This document shows positions 5,701 through 9,117 of a DNA stretch of 9,117 bases, piece by piece. Each line of letters begins with the position of its first letter. The first letter of the stretch is position 1. Origin of the DNA: Candidatus Cloacimonadota bacterium (lineage in GTDB: Bacteria > Cloacimonadota > Cloacimonadia > Cloacimonadales > JAFGVF01); assembly GCA_016938155.1 (NCBI GenBank), contig JAFGVF010000223.1, forward strand, positions 1 to 9,117, read 5' to 3'. The notes under the pieces were generated by a model. That model did no database searches and was not told the DNA's origin. It was given only the letters and a program-made list of their open reading frames with translations. The position numbers and the translations under genes are program-made.

Positions 5701-7951
5701 ATACAATTTTGATGGGGATTATAATGATCAATCCGGAAGTGGTAACAATCTGACTGCTTACAACGATATCGCCTTTACCAACGATGCAGTTAGCGGACAA
5801 GCTGTTGTTTTGGACGGTATCAGTGACTATTTGGAAACTGCCATATCTCCTTCCTTAAACGAAGCTGCCCTGCATTATACGGTAAAAGTCTGGATTAAAC
5901 CAAGAGTCAGGCCTGTTGATTGGACTGGGGTTATCGGCAAACCCGGACGAAACTATCACTTATGGTTGCATCCAAATGGCTATGTGCATCATCGTTTCCA
6001 TACCGAAGGTAATACCAATAATGGTGCTCATAATACACCTGACGGGGCTATCACCTGGGGGGAGTGGAATCAGGTAGTTCTAACAAATGACGGCTCAATT
6101 GCCCGTACCTATGTTAATGGAGTGCTTCTTGCAGAAGCTGCCTTCAACGGTGAGTTGGTTGCTGATGAGTCAGTGCTTATTATTGGCAGACACCTGGATG
6201 GTGGTAGCATGAATGGGATGTTTGATGGTCTTATTGATGAATGTACAATCTGGACCAGAGCACTTGCTCCTGCAGAAATTGAGCAGGTCTATCTTAATGA
6301 GCAGATTCCACTTGGTTTTGTGACGGGTATTGTTTCCGATGCAGATTCCAATCCTATTGCAGATGCCCGTATTTCTATTGGAAGCAGGGGGGCTGTTACG
6401 GATGTTTCAGGTAGTTACACTCTTACTCTTTTACCTGGTGATTATACAATCACATGCCATGCTATCGGTTATGAAGAATATACCGATATCGTTTCGGTGG
6501 TATCTGAGCAAACTGAAACCATGAATATTACACTAAATGAGTATGCAGAGAGACCTTGGGGTCTATTTGTTCAGGATTACTCATTTGCGTGGAGTCGAGT
6601 TGGACTGGATATGCGAGACTTTATCGAATATAAAGTATATCTTGATAATGCTCTTATTGCTACTATTCAAGACACAAGCTATACATTTACAGGTTTAACA
6701 CCCGGACAGCTCTATATGGCAGGCGTCGAAGCTGTATTCGACATTGGTACTTCCGAAAGGGCAGAAACAGGCTTCATAGACGGTACATCTCTTCGGTATC
6801 TGAATACACTTTCCCTCCCTCTTGATGGTGATTATTCAGAGATCCACGGAAATACACCTGCTTCCATCAACGGTGACCTTGAATTTCTCAGTGATTCGGC
6901 ATACAGCAATTATCTGCATTTCGATGGTGTAGGTGATTACCTGGAGCTTCTTCCAACAGATATTCTCGGATTTCATCAATCAAGCTTCACAGCTTCAGCC
7001 TGGATAAAACTTGAGTTAAACGATACCAATGATACAGCCGTTTTCGGTACAACCTTCTCAGGTGCCACAAACGGTGGATTACATTTGACAGCAAGAACCG
7101 GACGCCTCGGGATGAGATTCTACGGCAATGATACCAATATTGGCTGTGCCTTAATTCCTCGTATCTGGTATCAAATAACTTATTGCTACGACCTGGAATC
7201 CCTAACACAAAGCATCTATCTTAATGGTAAACTCATCGCACAAGGTAATAATAAAACACCTTTCAGCAATGCCGGTGTACCTGTATTTATTGGGCAAGCT
7301 AATGATACAATGTTCTTTACAGGTGGTATGAAACACATCAGCGTTTGGAATCGTGCTCTCAATCAGTTTGAATTAAAGAATCTCTATGACACAACCAAAC
7401 CGGATTATGGTTTTGTTTCCGGTGTGGTGAGGTTAGCAGGCAACAATGAACCTCTTGCAGGTGTAACAGTCTCAGCAGGTGATGCTTCAACAACTACTGA
7501 CAGTCATGGAAGTTATTTGTTACCACTGGTTCAGGGAACATGGAATATCTCTTTCCGCCCGGGAATTCACACAGAATTTACTGTGAACGATGTCATAGTA
7601 ATTGCAGATGAAGAAACTGTCCTTGATTATCTGTATGACTTCACTGCAACTGAGGAAGAGGAACAACCAGTTACGAGAACAGAATTAAACAGCTTGTTCC
7701 CTAATCCTTTTAATCCTACTACAACAATTCTATTCACTCTTGGCGAAAAGGCAAATGTATCGTTAAAGGTTTATGATGTTAAAGGCAGGCTTATCCGTAA
7801 GTTGGTTGATGAAATCATGATTCCTGGTCAGCACTACACCGAATGGAATGGCTTGGATGAAAATGATAACTCCGTATCCTCGGGTATCTACTTTATTCAC
7901 ATGATTTCGGGAAAAACAACGGAAGTCCGAAAAGCAGTTCTACTGAAATAA
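2702..7951 (+). CDS. Giant secreted transglutaminase-like / LamG / FnIII protein with C-terminal sorting domain
   Basis: This is a 1749-residue exported protein. Residues 1-19 are a signal peptide (cleavage after VFA, before DPHG). Residues about 330-400 are a transglutaminase-like core: GRCGE with Cys338, GDHVWDEFW with His366 and RWIHWDGG with Asp380 give the Cys-His-Asp triad. The GRCGE...DHVW...W.H.D pattern resembles the peptide:N-glycanase branch. A carboxypeptidase-regulatory-like domain follows at about 420-510, then beta-rich segments of unknown family (515-725) and an FnIII-like domain (728-826). Next come two copies of regulatory-like + FnIII-like + LamG/jellyroll: 828-910, 911-993, 996-1200; then 1204-1280, 1281-1363, 1367-1563. 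A third regulatory-like domain (1569-1645) and an acidic linker (EEEE) lead to the C-terminal sorting / FlgD-Ig-like domain (about 1660-1749, with LFPNPFNPTT and YDVKGRLIRKL). The probable fate is outer-membrane translocation by a type IX-like system and surface attachment or release. The substrate is unknown. The triad could catalyse hydrolysis, deamidation or crosslinking. Confidence 0.88.
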   Translation: MKRTLTLVLLMLIVSLVFADPHGITTSVPDDGQGFWSGGRASVGRPVLNITPSGVSNADLERWQEVSRIDFDEYLEAGKYLGVEYNPWNFQFNRVSNQSTVNTTTEAAINRAPLWLQPQLRYTLSQLSSIRQTVWANVILDAVSPYIDEICYSIAHSSPAYLTRVDIYPQIMVENAELIYAYADEFPFVNIVEHGSEASGDWYSTTSYHKMDEFGIARWVEVDRETYYMYVVHPKFTDEIPNYIDPEHSESNSSHANNFAAPPVGRFWREYLYYHNDEGYPKLRDMLLNCIYVYGSPVYAENAIKQINSWVSASMVFTSDAERPHQPIRIYDKHIGRCGEHQDLRGACGRIALIPTKGINCISGDHVWDEFWDERWIHWDGGDIDNPLLYENGWGRHYGSIFEQRSDGKFIPVSDRYSDGHATLNIWAIDAQNRPIDGAMVYLRVDLDGEPYFDNVGVTDDNGLCTFIVGEDRKYYARVNSVVQNMPSSGYDLLVENAANNAVYDFTFQSTQSMNIPNVTEIPVPDGTGSLYKIVADFSSEESLVVGNSVFDDASGGKNCEPTAPGSVDFYMTDSGNYAMATSGFPFSAFNVFTDAEEGNVEFLTNTSDYWYAFLMNGHNVSNPKRVEGSFTIYTTDTAYQTGTLNVNVVDIYGLAVSGTSIVLMPNNLSYTLQNSTASLPVPQGTYDIYCYPSDSQPNYLPTSVQGVYISAGGNQDIEFTLLENDNPASRVIAWEEGENVHISWNNTSNENRLLVCYNVYRGLTDDENNVNSDNWELVNSINSGSSCIDTEWSDCQSGIYRWIVEAVYTAGDTNLAYSNSLAHDMTANVTFNLTTNTGTSPQGTEITLRNLDGNQYHRYTGVVEGSSLTIQDVWLGDYTLTASLHGFTPYTDELAIGGDVVENIEITELLANPANPYVTNSTLLWSNPFGETRNLTGYKVFLNGVMLIQTTETSYTFTGLNSGTIYTAGVSAVYTTGESGIAEISFQDGESMAFGIVAQYNFDGDYNDQSGSGNNLTAYNDIAFTNDAVSGQAVVLDGISDYLETAISPSLNEAALHYTVKVWIKPRVRPVDWTGVIGKPGRNYHLWLHPNGYVHHRFHTEGNTNNGAHNTPDGAITWGEWNQVVLTNDGSIARTYVNGVLLAEAAFNGELVADESVLIIGRHLDGGSMNGMFDGLIDECTIWTRALAPAEIEQVYLNEQIPLGFVTGIVSDADSNPIADARISIGSRGAVTDVSGSYTLTLLPGDYTITCHAIGYEEYTDIVSVVSEQTETMNITLNEYAERPWGLFVQDYSFAWSRVGLDMRDFIEYKVYLDNALIATIQDTSYTFTGLTPGQLYMAGVEAVFDIGTSERAETGFIDGTSLRYLNTLSLPLDGDYSEIHGNTPASINGDLEFLSDSAYSNYLHFDGVGDYLELLPTDILGFHQSSFTASAWIKLELNDTNDTAVFGTTFSGATNGGLHLTARTGRLGMRFYGNDTNIGCALIPRIWYQITYCYDLESLTQSIYLNGKLIAQGNNKTPFSNAGVPVFIGQANDTMFFTGGMKHISVWNRALNQFELKNLYDTTKPDYGFVSGVVRLAGNNEPLAGVTVSAGDASTTTDSHGSYLLPLVQGTWNISFRPGIHTEFTVNDVIVIADEETVLDYLYDFTATEEEEQPVTRTELNSLFPNPFNPTTTILFTLGEKANVSLKVYDVKGRLIRKLVDEIMIPGQHYTEWNGLDENDNSVSSGIYFIHMISGKTTEVRKAVLLK
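3689..3901 (+). other. Transglutaminase-like catalytic core within the giant protein
   Basis: Codons for the presumed catalytic residues are Cys338 at 3713-3715, His366 at 3797-3799 and Asp380 at 3839-3841. Cys to His is 28 residues and His to Asp is 14, a spacing usual for transglutaminase-like folds. All three residues are intact, so an active enzyme is plausible. Confidence 0.7.
5183..7390 (+). repeat. Tandem three-domain module (regulatory-like, FnIII-like, LamG) duplicated within the giant gene
   Basis: Unit 1 covers 5183-6301 and unit 2 covers 6311-7390. In the FnIII-like parts the corresponding segments are TTETSYTFTGLNSGTIYTAG (residues 951-970) and IQDTSYTFTGLTPGQLYMAG (1322-1341). 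In the LamG parts they are VVLDGISDYLE (1035-1045) with CTIWTRAL (1181-1188), and LHFDGVGDYLE (1405-1415) with ISVWNRAL (1546-1553). The proteins are only moderately alike outside such signatures, so the duplication is old. The gene is open throughout both units. Confidence 0.65.
7685..7948 (+). other. C-terminal secretion/sorting (FlgD-Ig-like) domain
   Basis: The last 88 residues carry LFPNPFNPTTTILFTL, then LKVYDVKGRLIRKL, then EWNGLDENDNSVSSGIYFI and end AVLLK. This matches the pattern of type A C-terminal sorting domains (PNPFNP, YD..G..V..L, W.G.D..G..V.SGIYF) used for type IX secretion in FCB-group bacteria. It is the strongest taxonomic clue in the window. Confidence 0.85.
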
Positions 7952-7969
7952 TTGATTTAAGGATTTATA

Positions 7970-8003
7970 AAGGCAGCATTTATTTGTGCTGCCTTCTTTT
8001 TTT
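7970..8003 (+). terminator. Intrinsic terminator of the permease-giant gene operon
   Basis: AAGGCAGCA (7970-7978) pairs perfectly with TGCTGCCTT (7987-7995) around an 8-nt loop. A C and then seven T residues (7997-8003) follow. It starts 19 nt after the stop codon at 7951. On the opposite strand the stem lacks a good T-tract, so it acts mainly on plus-strand transcripts. Confidence 0.9.
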
Positions 8004-8082
8004 ATCTTCAAATTCTGGTTGTCTTTAGCAATGGATAAAGTTAAACATGCAATGAACTCACCAGGGGAAAAATCTTACTATG

Positions 8083-8104
8083 AAAACTTACATTTGTAAG
8101 TTTT
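8083..8104 (-). terminator. Hairpin spanning the ffh stop codon, possible terminator
   Basis: AAAACTTACA (8083-8092) and TGTAAGTTTT (8095-8104) are perfectly complementary over 10 bp around TT; a real RNA loop would be 4 nt with 9 pairs. On the minus strand the stem ends in TTTT, and a further T-run comes about ten bases later (near 8068-8074). The stem contains the last codon and stop of ffh (8088-8093). It is AT-rich, so as a terminator it is weak. No other terminator for ffh is visible before the convergent gene. Confidence 0.45.
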
Positions 8105-9117
8105 GAAATTGCTTTGCAAACTTCGGATTGTTCATCTTCTTCATCATCTTTTTCATATCCTCGAAGTTGCGTAAAAGCTTATTAACTTCTTGAACAGACC
8201 TTCCACTTCCAATTGCAATTCGCTTGCGTCTGCTCCCGTTAAGAATCTGGGGTTTCTCCCTTTCTCTGGTGGTCATAGACTTAATGATTGCCTCAATATG
8301 AGCGAGTTGTTTTTCATCGATTTTTGCACCTTGCATAGCCTTAGCATTAACGCCAGGAATCATTTTCAGAATGGAATCCAGCGGACCAAGCTTCTTTATA
8401 TGTTGCAATTGATTTAGAAAGTCATTCAAGTCAAACTCGTTCTTTTTCATCTTCTTGGCAAGTTTCTCTGCTTCAGCTTCATCAAAAGCTTCTTCTGCTT
8501 TCTCAATCAGACTGAGAACATCACCCATTCCAAGAATTCGAGATGCCATTCTATCTGCATGGAAAAGCTCTAAATCACTGACCTTCTCTCCCATTCCGAC
8601 GAATATGACAGGTTTACCGGTAACAGCCTTAATAGAAAGTGCAGCTCCACCACGGGCATCACCGTCCAGCTTTGTGAGTATGACACCACTGAAGTCCATT
8701 TTGTCATTGAACTGTTTGGCAACAGTTACAGCATCCTGTCCCGTCATGGAATCAGCAACAAAAAGAATGTAATCCGGTTTAATCTGCTGCTTTAGCTTGT
8801 ATATCTCATCCATCATTGCTTCATCAACATGGAGACGACCCGCAGTATCAAAAATGAGTAGATTAGTCATCTCGCGTGTAGCTTCTTTTAGTGCTTTATC
8901 TGCAATCCGGGTAACTTCATTACTGTCATCATAAATAACCGGAATATCCAATTGTTTACCAAGAACCTGAAGTTGATGAACAGCCGCCGGTCGATAGATA
9001 TCACAGGCAACCATCATGGGTCGAACTTTCTTTTTTCGATAGAAGTTAGCTAGTTTGGCACAGGCAGTTGTTTTACCGGATCCTTGTAAGCCAACCAACA
9101 TAACTTTGGTTAATCTG
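8088..9117 (-). CDS. ffh: Signal recognition particle protein Ffh (SRP54), 5'-truncated by window edge
   Basis: Ffh is the SRP GTPase that binds 4.5S RNA and signal sequences of nascent membrane and secreted proteins and delivers them to FtsY. The visible 342 residues begin RLTKV-MLVGLQGSGKTT, so the Met at 9101 is internal; the true start and most of the N domain (about 100 residues) lie beyond 9117. Counting from that Met: P-loop GLQGSGKTT (4-12), DIYRPAA (34-40), DTAGRL (85-90), TKLDGDARGGAAL (143-155) and the closing-loop region VGMGEKVSDLELF (168-180) define the G domain. The M domain follows from about 205, with the RNA-binding stretch NGSRRKRIAIGSGRSVQEVN (288-307) and a Met/Lys-rich tail (FEDMKKMMKKM). 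All GTPase motifs are intact. It is transcribed towards the giant gene, with 136 bp between the two stop codons. This is a housekeeping gene and a good taxonomic marker. Confidence 0.97.
   Translation of the reverse strand, partial: RLTKVMLVGLQGSGKTTACAKLANFYRKKKVRPMMVACDIYRPAAVHQLQVLGKQLDIPVIYDDSNEVTRIADKALKEATREMTNLLIFDTAGRLHVDEAMMDEIYKLKQQIKPDYILFVADSMTGQDAVTVAKQFNDKMDFSGVILTKLDGDARGGAALSIKAVTGKPVIFVGMGEKVSDLELFHADRMASRILGMGDVLSLIEKAEEAFDEAEAEKLAKKMKKNEFDLNDFLNQLQHIKKLGPLDSILKMIPGVNAKAMQGAKIDEKQLAHIEAIIKSMTTREREKPQILNGSRRKRIAIGSGRSVQEVNKLLRNFEDMKKMMKKMNNPKFAKQFQNLQM

Noticed and set aside
8088..9101. ffh as a complete gene starting at the ATG at 9101
   Set aside because: The frame is open to the window edge with RLTKV before this Met, and the Met lies immediately before the P-loop; Ffh always has an N domain upstream.

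Overview
The window looks like a chromosomal segment from an uncultured member of the Fibrobacterota-Chlorobiota-Bacteroidota (FCB) superphylum. Candidatus Cloacimonadota is the best guess. The evidence is a very large secreted protein ending in a NPFNPTT-type C-terminal sorting / FlgD-Ig-like domain (type IX secretion style), a secreted beta-helix gene start of the kind common in that lineage, and an intergenic island of short GC-richer repeats in AT-rich DNA. The placement is inference: no rRNA or other phylogenetic marker except a partial Ffh is present.

Layout. (1) Positions 1-406, minus strand: the start of a secreted beta-helix-type protein. It has a strong Shine-Dalgarno and a signal peptide but is interrupted by an in-frame TAA at 158-160; the same frame stays open for 52 more codons to the window edge. 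(2) About 416-1764: 1.35 kb with no credible gene, rich in structure. It holds a 17-bp-arm inverted repeat (512-567), a run of four small hairpins (770-883), a pair of 26-bp inverted repeats (990-1015 and 1684-1709) bracketing a 720-bp interval, and inside that interval a 47-bp direct repeat, an 11-bp tandem array, a 12-bp tandem duplication and several palindromes. (3) 1817-2692, plus strand: a ten-helix EamA/DMT-family permease. (4) 2702-7951, plus strand: a 1749-residue secreted multidomain protein with a transglutaminase-like core (Cys338, His366, Asp380), repeated carboxypeptidase-regulatory-like, fibronectin-III-like and LamG/jellyroll modules, and a C-terminal sorting domain. A good intrinsic terminator follows at 7970-8003. 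(5) 8088-9117, minus strand: the C-terminal 342 residues of Ffh (SRP54), converging on the previous gene and cut by the window edge.

How the parts fit. The permease and the giant secreted protein are separated by 9 nt, and the second gene's Shine-Dalgarno overlaps the first gene's stop codon, so they are almost certainly co-transcribed from a promoter near 1765-1792 to the terminator at 7970-8003. No functional connection between them can be read from the sequence. Ffh belongs to the general signal-recognition pathway and is a convergent neighbour. I do not see a CRISPR array, tRNA, rRNA, transposase or phage gene. The most unusual content is the repeat island and the modular architecture of the giant protein.
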